A DNA stretch of 5,617 nt, taken from contig JAQICF010000229.1 of the NCBI GenBank assembly GCA_027858795.1, positions 1 through 5,617 on the forward strand, read 5' to 3'. The position numbers were made by a program, and so were the translations under genes. Under the pieces are notes generated by a model. That model ran no database searches. It saw only the letters and a program-made list of their open reading frames with translations, and was not told the DNA's origin. Each line of letters starts with the position of its first letter. The first letter of the stretch is position 1. This document shows, piece by piece, positions 1 to 5,617 of the stretch. Origin of the DNA: Candidatus Delongbacteria bacterium (GTDB lineage: Bacteria; Delongbacteria; UBA4055).

Positions 1-299
1 TTTCCAAAAGGACCAAACTCCTTACCATTAATGATCAAAAATTCTTTATTGTCATCTTTAATGATTCCAATTAATTTTTTAAACGATGCATTTTTAAATG
101 AATATAGCCTTCCATTTGGAGTAAATGAAACATTCTCAACCACAGTAAACCCACCAAATACATCGTTTTTTACTTGAGCAAAGTATAGCCCATTCTTTTT
201 ATAAACAAATACAAAATTGTCTCCTCTAGGAGATATGTAAAAATTAGCTTCTACAAAATTTTCTTCTGAAGCATATTCACATATTCTATTTATTTCCAT
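1..299 (-). CDS. Partial gene, beta-propeller-like repeat protein (5' part, runs off left edge)
   Basis: An open frame of 99 codons runs from ATG at 299 to the window edge without a stop. The product is rich in aromatic residues, Gly and Asn, and shows two loosely similar units. One spans about residues 20-57 (ISPRGDNFVFVYKK, then VFGGF). The other spans about 58-99 (FTPNGRLYSF, then EFLIINGKEFGPFG). Alternating short beta strands with SPxGD/TPNG turns and an NGKEFGPF motif are what I would expect in WD40/beta-propeller-like repeat proteins, but this is inference from pattern only. The frame stays open for 11 codons upstream of the ATG and is closed by a TGA at 333-335, inside the palindromic repeat. 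The gene may therefore start at 299, with only a weak AAAGAG upstream, or be the remnant of a longer gene cut by the repeat. It follows the kinase operon on the same strand after 118 bases; any functional link is unknown. Confidence 0.6.
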   Translation of the reverse strand, partial: MEINRICEYASEENFVEANFYISPRGDNFVFVYKKNGLYFAQVKNDVFGGFTVVENVSFTPNGRLYSFKNASFKKLIGIIKDDNKEFLIINGKEFGPFG

Positions 300-330
300 T
301 TGTTTATCTATCTCTTTAATTTTCTTTTTG

Positions 331-365
331 TGTCATTGCGAGGATCTTTGATCCGTGGCAATCTA
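331..365. repeat. Palindromic dispersed-repeat motif (GTCATTGCGAG...GTGGCAATCT type)
   Basis: The sequence forms a two-tier hairpin. The inner stem is GGATC (342-346) with GATCC (350-354) around a TTT loop. The outer stem is ATTGC (335-339) with GCAAT (358-362), with a GA/GTG bulge between them. The ends GTCATTGCGAG and GTGGCAATCT match a short palindromic motif that I recall from intergenic spaces of many unrelated bacterial genomes; I could not verify this here. It is richer in GC than its surroundings. No T-tract follows the hairpin on either strand, so it is a poor rho-independent terminator. Confidence 0.6.
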
Positions 366-381
366 TTATTTAATTCGAAGT

Positions 382-403
382 GGGAAGGCGTGGGAGCCTT
401 CCC
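382..403. repeat. Perfect 8-bp stem-loop downstream of the kinase operon
   Basis: GGGAAGGC (382-389) pairs perfectly with GCCTTCCC (396-403) around a six-base loop, GTGGGA. It lies 15 bases after the gene 3 stop and is far richer in GC than the surrounding sequence. A transcript of the operon would form this stem, which could slow exonucleases or help end transcription. The bases after it on the minus strand (ACTTCGAATTA) are not a U-tract, so a classic intrinsic terminator is not supported. It lies beside the 331-365 palindrome and may belong to the same repeat unit. Confidence 0.55.
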
Positions 404-417
404 CTACTGACCACTAT

Positions 418-1581
418 CTATTGTACCGGGATTGATATTATAAATTCACTTCCCTGCCCAAATTTACTTTCCACAGATATTTCACCTTTGTGTGATACAA
501 CAATCTTCTTAACTATTGGAAGACTAATTCCTTTTGTTTTTTCTAAATCAGATTTATTAAATTCAAATAAAGATTCTATTTCATCATCTGTCATTCCAAT
601 ACCACTATCTTTTATTCTGAAAATAATATTAGATTCTTTATAATGAAGATAAAATTCTACATCTGAATTTTCTGATGAATATTTTATCGCATTTTCCAAT
701 AAACTGAAAATAGCTATTCTCAATTTTACTTTGTCAACATATATATCTATCGGTAAAATATTGTCATGAAAAAATACTAGATTAACTGATTTTTTAACAT
801 ACCATTCTTTTACATCTTTAAAACATTCATTAACATAATCAAGAAGATTGACTTTAGTATAATTCAGTTTTAAAACTCCCGAAGTAATATCTGTTACATT
901 CATAAGTCTTGTAAATATGTCTTGCATATTTTCTGAAGTTTTTAATATTTTCTCTAATATTTTAATTTTATCATCATCTGTTTCAGAATCCATTTTATTT
1001 ATAAGTATTTTTGAATTACTTAAGACTATTTGTGCTGTATTCTTAAAGTCATTCATTGCAATTTCCATAAATTTACTCTTTGCATTATTCAACTCTTCTA
1101 ACTCTTCTTTCTGATTTTTCACAGTAGAATAAAGACCTTTGAGTTCATTATTTGCTTCCTCGATCCTATCTGACTTTTCCTTAATCACTGTGTGCAAGTT
1201 TTTAAGTTTAAGAACATTTTCAATCCTCAAGACGAATTCATCTGGAATAACCGGTTTATTTACAAATTCTATAATCCCTGAACGAAGTGCATCCTTTCTC
1301 ATCTCGTCATCGACATAACCTGTAAGCATTATTGTTGGAATATCTTTGGTATCTTCTCTTTCTCTTAATTTCTGCAATAATTCTATGCCACTCATACCGG
1401 GCATCTTACCATCACTGACAACAAGATCAAACTTATGTTGGTCAACCATCTTTAATGCTTCATCACCACTATTTGCAAAAAAAAGTTCCCAATCATTTCT
1501 CTGAGTATGAAAGATCCTTTTAATGCCATTCAAAACAGGCTGCTCGTCATCAACGAATAATATATTTACATTCTTTTCCAT
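418..1581 (-). CDS. REC-coiled coil-degenerate histidine kinase (probable pseudokinase)
   Basis: This 387-residue protein starts with a complete REC (about 4-125): D11/D12, phosphoacceptor D57, T87 and K109-P110. The motif style (ILFVDDEQPVLNGIKRIF, VVSDGKMPGMSG) resembles receivers joined to HDOD or HD-GYP outputs, but no such output follows. Residues about 125-170 are a charged coiled coil. The kinase core aligns from AKSKF (167-171), but the His position holds N177 (MNDFKN) and the usual Pro of the H box is T182. The HATPase keeps N297 (LLENAIKYS) and DSGIGM (325-330), yet the G2 box is KTKGISLP (348-355), with only one of three glycines. Canonical autophosphorylation is therefore unlikely. 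The reading frame is intact, so this is a divergent protein rather than a broken gene. The ATG start has a strong AGAGG seven to eight bases upstream. It is last in the operon; a stem-loop lies after its TAG stop. Confidence 0.93.
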   Translation of the reverse strand: MEKNVNILFVDDEQPVLNGIKRIFHTQRNDWELFFANSGDEALKMVDQHKFDLVVSDGKMPGMSGIELLQKLREREDTKDIPTIMLTGYVDDEMRKDALRSGIIEFVNKPVIPDEFVLRIENVLKLKNLHTVIKEKSDRIEEANNELKGLYSTVKNQKEELEELNNAKSKFMEIAMNDFKNTAQIVLSNSKILINKMDSETDDDKIKILEKILKTSENMQDIFTRLMNVTDITSGVLKLNYTKVNLLDYVNECFKDVKEWYVKKSVNLVFFHDNILPIDIYVDKVKLRIAIFSLLENAIKYSSENSDVEFYLHYKESNIIFRIKDSGIGMTDDEIESLFEFNKSDLEKTKGISLPIVKKIVVSHKGEISVESKFGQGSEFIISIPVQ

Positions 1582-1586
1582 CAGTG

Positions 1587-1593
1587 CACCTCT
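1587..1593 (-). promoter_or_regulatory. Ribosome binding site of gene 3
   Basis: AGAGGTG on the minus strand lies in the 15-base gap between the gene 2 stop (1597-1599) and the gene 3 ATG (1581-1579). AGAGG ends seven bases before the ATG. This is the best Shine-Dalgarno sequence inside the operon and supports independent, strong initiation of the degenerate kinase. Confidence 0.65.
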
Positions 1594-1596
1594 GTA

Positions 1597-3177
1597 TTAT
1601 ATTTTAAATTCTTCTATTGGTAATTTTATTATAAATGTGGTACCAATCCCTTTTTTCGTGTCAATATCAATACTTCCATGATGTTTGTTAATTATGATAT
1701 CATAACTAATAGCTAAACCCTGCCCTGTACCCTTCCCAACATCCTTAGTTGTAAAAAATGGTTGGAATATTTTTTCTTTCAATTCTTCAGGAATCCCTCC
1801 ACCAGTATCAGAGATCTTTATCAATACAAAATCCCCTTCTACGCTCGTTGATATTTCAATTACTCCCTTCGCTCCTTCTTCTCCAATAGCATCAGATGCA
1901 TTCGTTATCATTTTGAGAAAAAATTGATTGATATCACCTAAGTGACATTTTACTTTAGGTAACTTTTCATCAAGATTAGTTTTAACTTCAGATGTATACT
2001 TCCATACGTTCCTAGTAATTGTAACTGTAGAATTTATAGCTTTGTTTATATCTGCATACTGCTTATCAGCTTTACCCGGATGAGAAAAATTCTTCATTGC
2101 AGCTACGATTTCTCTTACTACTTTCAAACCACTTATACTTTCTTCTATAGATTTGGGTATCTCTTCACTTAAAAATTTCATATCTATCTTTTTAAAATCT
2201 TCGTTCAATTCTTTAATATTTTCTAAATCAAAAGAACCTGCTATATTAAATTTTACAATCTTATCAATTATTGGAATAAATTGTAAAAAAGAATCTTTAA
2301 TAAACATAGTATTGTCAGTTAAATATTGCAATGGGGTATTGATTTCATGTGCTATTCCAGCAGCTAAAGTACCAACACTTTCCATTTTTTGAGCATGTCT
2401 AAGTTGATTTTCCATCTGAATTCTTTCAGAAATATCTCTTTTCACTGCAACAAAATTGGCGATTAAACCTTGTTCATTTAAGACCGGTGATATAGCGGCC
2501 TCTTCTTCGTAAAGCTCTCCATCTTTCTTCTTATTTATAAAAGTACCTTTCCAAGTATTACCGGTTTTGATCGTCTCCCAAAGATTTTTATAGAATTTTT
2601 CATCTTGTCTTCCACTATTTAAAACTGACGGAGTTTTACCTATAACTTCTTTTTTAGAATATCCGGTGATCTTTTCAAAAGATGGGTTTACAAATTCTAT
2701 AATACCGAAACTATCAGTTATAACGATCGCATCAGGAGAATAATCGATAGCAATTGTTAATTTTTTTCTTTCATCATCAGCTTTTTTTCTCTCTTCGCGT
2801 AATTTCCATAATTTATTAACATTTTCCGCTGTTTCAGGTAGTTTCATAAATGCCTGATTTGATTTCAGCACATAATCTGCTGCTCCAGCTTTCATAAGAT
2901 CTACAACGATCTCTTCACCACCAAAACTTGTCATTATTATTACAGGAATGTTTTCTTTAATAAATTTATCCTGTAATATTACTTTTCCATTTCCATCAGA
3001 CAAATTAAGGTCTGAAATTATAAGATCCGTATTTACAATATTTTTAAATGCGTCTTTTAAATTATCAACTATACTTAATTGAAATTTATTACCGTGTTTT
3101 ATAAATGAGCTTTCAATCAGTAAAACATGATCTGGATCGTCTTCTACCAGTAAAATTCTTATTGCTTTGTTCACCAT
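1597..3177 (-). CDS. Soluble sensor histidine kinase, REC-PAS-HisKA-HATPase
   Basis: This 526-residue protein has a REC domain at about 5-120, with E12/D13/D14, phosphoacceptor D56, T83 and K105. A short charged helix leads into an S-box PAS domain (about 138-252; motif [15 protein letters not shown]-like end VKRDISER). The H box is [15 protein letters not shown] with H277. A long helical insertion (about 290-345) follows before the second dimerisation helix; I recall this as typical of the HEINTP-type kinases that have such a spacer. The HATPase keeps N426 of the N box, although K422 replaces the first Asn, and has G1 DTGGG (457-461), F box IFQPFFTTK and G2 GKGTGQGLA. There is no C-terminal REC, so its phosphoryl target must be elsewhere, possibly a REC in a neighbouring product. 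The ATG start has a modest GAG six bases upstream; GTG at codon 2 is an alternative. It lies 16 bases after gene 1 and 15 before gene 3, so co-transcription is likely. Confidence 0.95.
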   Translation of the reverse strand: MVNKAIRILLVEDDPDHVLLIESSFIKHGNKFQLSIVDNLKDAFKNIVNTDLIISDLNLSDGNGKVILQDKFIKENIPVIIMTSFGGEEIVVDLMKAGAADYVLKSNQAFMKLPETAENVNKLWKLREERKKADDERKKLTIAIDYSPDAIVITDSFGIIEFVNPSFEKITGYSKKEVIGKTPSVLNSGRQDEKFYKNLWETIKTGNTWKGTFINKKKDGELYEEEAAISPVLNEQGLIANFVAVKRDISERIQMENQLRHAQKMESVGTLAAGIAHEINTPLQYLTDNTMFIKDSFLQFIPIIDKIVKFNIAGSFDLENIKELNEDFKKIDMKFLSEEIPKSIEESISGLKVVREIVAAMKNFSHPGKADKQYADINKAINSTVTITRNVWKYTSEVKTNLDEKLPKVKCHLGDINQFFLKMITNASDAIGEEGAKGVIEISTSVEGDFVLIKISDTGGGIPEELKEKIFQPFFTTKDVGKGTGQGLAISYDIIINKHHGSIDIDTKKGIGTTFIIKLPIEEFKI

Positions 3178-3193
3178 TATTTTCTCAAATTAA

Positions 3194-5110
3194 TTATTTT
3201 ATTTTGTTCAGCAATTTCTTTAAATCAAAAGGTTTTTCTAAAATATCTTCTGTATAAGCAGGATTGTCTTTAAATTGTAATAATTTCTCATTCCCATATC
3301 CTGACATTAAAATAACATCAATCTCATTTCTTTCTTGCAAAACATAATTTTTCATATCAAATCCATTACCATCTTCAAGCATTATATCTATCAATACTAT
3401 ATCTATTTCACCTTGAAAATTATCTATCGTATATTCAGCTATCTTACAACTTGGTGAATAAAGAACTTCATATCCCGCTTTGAGTAACATTTCACCTATC
3501 GTTATCCTTACATCTGTATTATTCTCAACCACTAGTATTGTTTTATTAGATGTATGAACATATTCTGTGAGATTATTTTCTAATTCATTACTTACAACTC
3601 CACTATGCTCTGGGAAAAATACTTTAAATTCTGTTCCTATAGAGATTTCAGAATCTACTTCAATTACTGAATTGTTCTGATTTAGAATATTATACACTGT
3701 TGACAGTCCTAATCCTGTTCCTTTACTTTCAGATTTGGTTGTAAAGAAAGGGTCAAATATTTTTTCAAGAGTGGATTTATCCATACCCGTTCCAGAATCT
3801 TTAATGCTTAAACATATTAATTTATTACCTTCATCTAAATTTTTAAAACTTCTTAATATCTTATTATCAACTGTTGATACTTCAACCTTTAATTTTCCAC
3901 CATTTAACATTGCATCTTTAGCGTTAACGACTAAATTTATTACTACCTGTTCCAAATGAATCGGGTCACAAAGTACTAAGGATGCATTGTCTGGAATTAG
4001 TAATTCAAACTCTATATTCTCGTCAATAACAGCTGATATCATATTATACATTTTCCTTAATGTATCATTCAAATCAAGTAGTATCGGTTCAAATTTATGC
4101 TTTCTACTTAGAGTAAGAAGTGACCTTGTTAATTTAGATGCACTCTGAGTAGTACCGATAATACTATTTAATCTTTCTTTCGTTTTATTTGAGAGATTTT
4201 CTTCTAAAAGCGATAGCTGAGCAGAAACTAAGATGATTTGCAAATAATTATTATAGTCGTGTGCAACACTTCCGGATAATCTTCCGATCGCATCCATTTT
4301 CTGTGCTTGAAAGAACATATCTTCTAATTTTTTATAAGTCGAAATATCTCTTATTGTTCCCACAAACTTTAAATCATCATCTTCTTTGTTTTGTATCTTC
4401 GAAAGATTCATAGAACATTTAATTTCGATACCTTTGGCATCTATAAGATCAATTTCAAAATTCTTCAATGTCTCTCCTGACATCAGCTTTACTTGAATCT
4501 TTTCGAAAATTGTTTTGTCTTTGAAATAATAGCTCAATAAAGAACCTTTCATTTCAAATCTATTATAACCTAATATATTTTTGACTGATGGAGTTATATC
4601 TATTATCTGCCCTAGATTCGTAATCTCAAAGTATATATCTTGGATACTCTCAAACATCATTCGATATTCTTTCTCACTAGATATCAAAGCTTCTTTTAAT
4701 ATTTTACTTTCCAAGATCTTTGTGTGTCTTGTATGTAATTTGATTATTTGTTCATATAGTGTTTTATAATCTTTAAACTTTGGAAAAAAATCCATAGCTC
4801 CTAATTTCATAGCTTGTACTGCTGTTTCAACTAAAGTGTCTGCTGTTAAAAATACCACAGCATAATTATCGATTTTATCCGAAAGTCTTTCCATTATCTC
4901 AAAACCATCTAAACCAGGCAACTTATAGTCTAGCAGAACAACATCGACATTGTTATTATTATTTTTCAGATACTCATATGCCTCAACCCCATCACTGATT
5001 ACCTTAAGCTCGATATTATCAAAATATAATGCTTTTGAAATCAAATAAATATCATCCTCGCTATCTTCAACGAGTAAAATCTTTAGCTGATTATTATCTA
5101 ATTTTTCCAC
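3194..5110 (-). CDS. Soluble hybrid histidine kinase, REC-PAS-HisKA-HATPase-REC
   Basis: This 638-residue protein is predicted to be a cytoplasmic hybrid sensor kinase. The N-terminal REC (about 9-125) has acidic pair E15/D16, phosphoacceptor D61, T89 and K111. A PAS domain follows (about 145-258, ending in GTIRDIS). The dimerisation/phosphotransfer helix carries H284 in GSVAHDYNN, the His-Asp type also seen in CckA-like kinases. The HATPase has an N box (N392, N396), G1 DSGTGM (438-443), F box IFDPFFTTK and G2 KGTGLGLS (463-470). The C-terminal REC (about 523-638) has D575, S603 and K626-P627, but E529-N530 replaces the usual acidic pair. The start is GTG: an in-frame TAA lies just upstream and a GGAGA sits 6 bases before it. 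No membrane segment is seen. It is first of three co-directional genes, 16 bases before the next. The signal sensed is unknown. Confidence 0.95.
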   Translation of the reverse strand: MEKLDNNQLKILLVEDSEDDIYLISKALYFDNIELKVISDGVEAYEYLKNNNNNVDVVLLDYKLPGLDGFEIMERLSDKIDNYAVVFLTADTLVETAVQAMKLGAMDFFPKFKDYKTLYEQIIKLHTRHTKILESKILKEALISSEKEYRMMFESIQDIYFEITNLGQIIDITPSVKNILGYNRFEMKGSLLSYYFKDKTIFEKIQVKLMSGETLKNFEIDLIDAKGIEIKCSMNLSKIQNKEDDDLKFVGTIRDISTYKKLEDMFFQAQKMDAIGRLSGSVAHDYNNYLQIILVSAQLSLLEENLSNKTKERLNSIIGTTQSASKLTRSLLTLSRKHKFEPILLDLNDTLRKMYNMISAVIDENIEFELLIPDNASLVLCDPIHLEQVVINLVVNAKDAMLNGGKLKVEVSTVDNKILRSFKNLDEGNKLICLSIKDSGTGMDKSTLEKIFDPFFTTKSESKGTGLGLSTVYNILNQNNSVIEVDSEISIGTEFKVFFPEHSGVVSNELENNLTEYVHTSNKTILVVENNTDVRITIGEMLLKAGYEVLYSPSCKIAEYTIDNFQGEIDIVLIDIMLEDGNGFDMKNYVLQERNEIDVILMSGYGNEKLLQFKDNPAYTEDILEKPFDLKKLLNKIK

Positions 5111-5116
5111 AACGAT

Positions 5117-5121
5117 TCTCC
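5117..5121 (-). promoter_or_regulatory. Ribosome binding site fixing the GTG start of gene 1
   Basis: GGAGA on the minus strand ends six bases before GTG at 5110-5108. There is an in-frame TAA a few codons further upstream and no ATG in between. This decides the non-ATG start. Confidence 0.7.
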
Positions 5122-5170
5122 AAGGTGTTATTTAGGTTTATCTAAAAAGTACTTAATTTTATCTTCTTAT

Positions 5171-5199
5171 AATATAATTGATCTAAGTATGCAGTGCAA
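5171..5199 (-). promoter_or_regulatory. Candidate sigma-70 promoter for gene 1
   Basis: The minus strand has TTGCAC (5199-5194), a 17-base spacer and TATATT (5176-5171). The -10 matches TATAAT at five of six positions; the -35 matches only the TTG half well. The expected start near 5164 would give a leader of about 54 bases before the GTG. AT-rich DNA produces such matches by chance, so the call rests mainly on correct spacing and position. Confidence 0.35.
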
Positions 5200-5209
5200 T
5201 ATCTTAATT

Positions 5210-5254
5210 CTAAGTTTTATACTTTTCTAATTTAATAATCATTTGCCTTTCCAT
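5210..5254 (-). CDS. Possible 14-residue leader peptide with a strong Shine-Dalgarno sequence
   Basis: AAGGAG (5265-5260) stands five bases before ATG at 5254. This is the strongest ribosome binding site in the window. The frame encodes MERQMIIKLEKYKT and stops at TAG (5212-5210), 99 bases before gene 1. It overlaps the end of the 44-codon frame in another register. It could be a translated leader or the start of a gene lost by deletion. The peptide shows no run of one amino acid that would suggest classic attenuation. Confidence 0.22.
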   Translation of the reverse strand: MERQMIIKLEKYKT

Positions 5255-5373
5255 TTCATCTCCTTTTTTTGTGGATCAATACTATTTTTTAGCTTCATTA
5301 TAAAAGGGAAGTAATTTCCATTGCTTCTCTTTTTACTGTTAATTTTGAATTTACTCCAATTTTCTTTAATCAT
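5239..5373 (-). CDS. Unrecognised small frame, 44 residues, lysine-rich; possible gene remnant
   Basis: ATG at 5373 opens a 44-residue frame ending in TGA at 5241-5239. The product is basic (MIKENWSKFKINSKKR at its start; many Lys, Asn and Trp) and matches no family I recognise. There is no Shine-Dalgarno sequence before this ATG. It shares its frame with MKKYLIIR at 5448, separated by two stops, which would fit a pseudogene. A frame of this length can occur by chance in such AT-rich DNA. Confidence 0.15.
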   Translation of the reverse strand: MIKENWSKFKINSKKRSNGNYFPFIMKLKNSIDPQKKEMKWKGK

Positions 5374-5421
5374 TTGAGTATAACGTTAAGTTAATGGTAT
5401 CCTTATAAATTCCCTTAGGTA

Positions 5422-5448
5422 CTACCTTATTATGAGATATTTCTTCAT
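5422..5448 (-). CDS. Possible 8-residue leader peptide or decayed gene start (MKKYLIIR)
   Basis: ATG at 5448 is preceded by AGAGG (5459-5455) with a six-base spacer, a good Shine-Dalgarno arrangement. The frame encodes MKKYLIIR and then stops at TAG. The sequence looks like the start of a signal peptide. The same frame continues after the TAG and a later TAA into the 44-codon frame at 5239-5373, so this may be the 5' end of a decayed gene instead of a functional mini-gene. No function can be assigned. Confidence 0.2.
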   Translation of the reverse strand: MKKYLIIR

Positions 5449-5483
5449 TTAACACCTCTCTATTCTTACTTACCTTTATTATA

Positions 5484-5500
5484 TGCTAATAGTGTGCCAA
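5484..5500 (-). promoter_or_regulatory. Candidate sigma-54 (-24/-12) promoter, with overlapping TATAAT
   Basis: The minus strand reads TTGGCAC (5500-5494), ACTAT, TAGCA (5488-5484). The sigma-54 consensus is TTGGCAC-N5-TTGCA. The invariant GG (5498-5497) and GC (5486-5485) have the correct 12-base offset, and only one base of the -12 element differs (TAGCA for TTGCA). The start site would be near 5473, giving a leader of about 360 bases before gene 1. A perfect TATAAT (5483-5478) follows at once, with TTGAAT (5504-5499) 15 bases upstream of it, so a sigma-70 promoter with short spacing is an alternative reading. Confidence 0.45.
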
Positions 5501-5519
5501 TTCAATATACAACATTATT

Positions 5520-5617
5520 TCAGCTCATGAGAGCAACTCTCGATACTATTATTATGACATTCCAACTATTTTCAGTATTAAGTTTTTTAGTGTCCAAAAA
5601 AATGATCACTTTTGATG
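5520..5617. other. Edge region open on both strands; possible end of a neighbouring gene
   Basis: On the minus strand a frame from the window edge (5615) stays open for 31 codons and ends in TGA at 5522-5520, with a tail reading NSWNVIIIVSRVALMS. On the plus strand, ATG at 5527 opens a hydrophobic frame (MRATLDTIIMTFQLFSVLSF at its start) that runs off the edge without a clear Shine-Dalgarno sequence. They are antisense to each other, so at most one is likely to be real. The sequence does not let me choose. Confidence 0.2.
5523..5541. promoter_or_regulatory. Overlapping palindromes upstream of the sigma-54-like promoter
   Basis: GAGAG-CAA-CTCTC (5529-5541, plus strand) is a perfect 5-base inverted repeat. 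It overlaps the 8-base palindrome CTCATGAG (5524-5531). The centre lies roughly 60 bases upstream of the predicted start site at about 5473. It could be an operator or activator-binding site, but short palindromes also arise by chance, and the stretch lies within open frames on both strands. Confidence 0.25.

Larger units (their letters stand above)
5111..5526 (-). other. Long non-coding leader/regulatory region upstream of the kinase operon
   Basis: About 415 bases separate gene 1 from the reading frames at the right edge. The stretch is very AT-rich and has stops in all frames, with no recognisable protein family, tRNA or riboswitch. On the minus strand it holds a sigma-54-type promoter match, a small inverted repeat AGGTA-G-TACCT (5417-5427), two very short frames with good Shine-Dalgarno sequences, a 44-codon frame without one, and a possible sigma-70 promoter next to gene 1. 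It may be a regulatory leader or the remains of a decayed gene. Confidence 0.5.

Noticed and set aside
382..403. Rho-independent terminator for the kinase operon
   Set aside because: The stem is strong, but the minus strand continues ACTTCGAATTA rather than a U-tract, so I list it as a stem-loop/repeat only.
380..643. Plus-strand open frame of 87 codons
   Set aside because: It is antisense to the well-supported 3' end of gene 3 and starts inside the stem-loop; no family resemblance or Shine-Dalgarno sequence.
917..1114. Plus-strand open frame of 65 codons
   Set aside because: It is a shadow of the coiled-coil and helix region of gene 3; the low-complexity Ser/Leu/Ile product is typical of antisense to AT-rich coding DNA.
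2153..2392. Plus-strand open frame of 79 codons
   Set aside because: It is antisense to the HisKA region of gene 2, which has clear conserved motifs.
3735..3959. Plus-strand open frame of 74 codons
   Set aside because: It is antisense to the HATPase motifs of gene 1.
4581..4769. Plus-strand open frame of 62 codons
   Set aside because: It is antisense to the PAS region of gene 1; no independent support.
1..5617. CRISPR array, tRNA, rRNA or complete insertion sequence
   Set aside because: No regularly spaced direct repeats, cloverleaf, rRNA-like stretch or transposase motif was seen on either strand.

Overview
This AT-rich window holds a tight, same-strand block of three two-component signalling genes. 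All are read on the minus strand, so transcription runs from the right end towards the left. The three proteins have 638, 526 and 387 residues. Each begins with a receiver (REC) domain and continues into a histidine-kinase-type core. None shows a membrane segment, signal peptide, DNA-binding domain or other recognisable output domain. The organism looks like a low-GC bacterium rich in soluble multi-domain sensor kinases. A member of the FCB/candidate-phylum type (for example Delongbacteria or Cloacimonadota) is only a guess, because the window has no phylogenetic marker.

Layout from right to left (5' to 3' of the operon): about 500 bases without a convincing gene (5111-5617). They carry a good sigma-54-type promoter match (5484-5500), a small palindrome upstream of it (5529-5541), two very short reading frames with good Shine-Dalgarno sequences, and a possible sigma-70 promoter (5171-5199) just before gene 1. 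Then come gene 1 (REC-PAS-HisKA-HATPase-REC, GTG start), a 16-base gap, gene 2 (REC-PAS-HisKA-HATPase), a 15-base gap, and gene 3 (REC-coiled coil-degenerate kinase core). After the operon, 331-404 holds two adjacent GC-richer palindromes that look like dispersed-repeat material. Next to them is the 5' part of another minus-strand gene (1-299) that runs off the left edge and resembles a beta-propeller-like repeat protein.

How the genes may work together: genes 1 and 2 keep all core kinase motifs. Gene 3 has Asn where the phosphoacceptor His should be and a damaged G2 ATP-lid box, but its REC domain is intact. The set therefore looks like two active soluble kinases plus a pseudokinase that reads phosphorylation through its REC domain. 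That is reminiscent of the DivL/CckA arrangement but not shown to be homologous to it. The output must lie outside the window or act through protein contacts.
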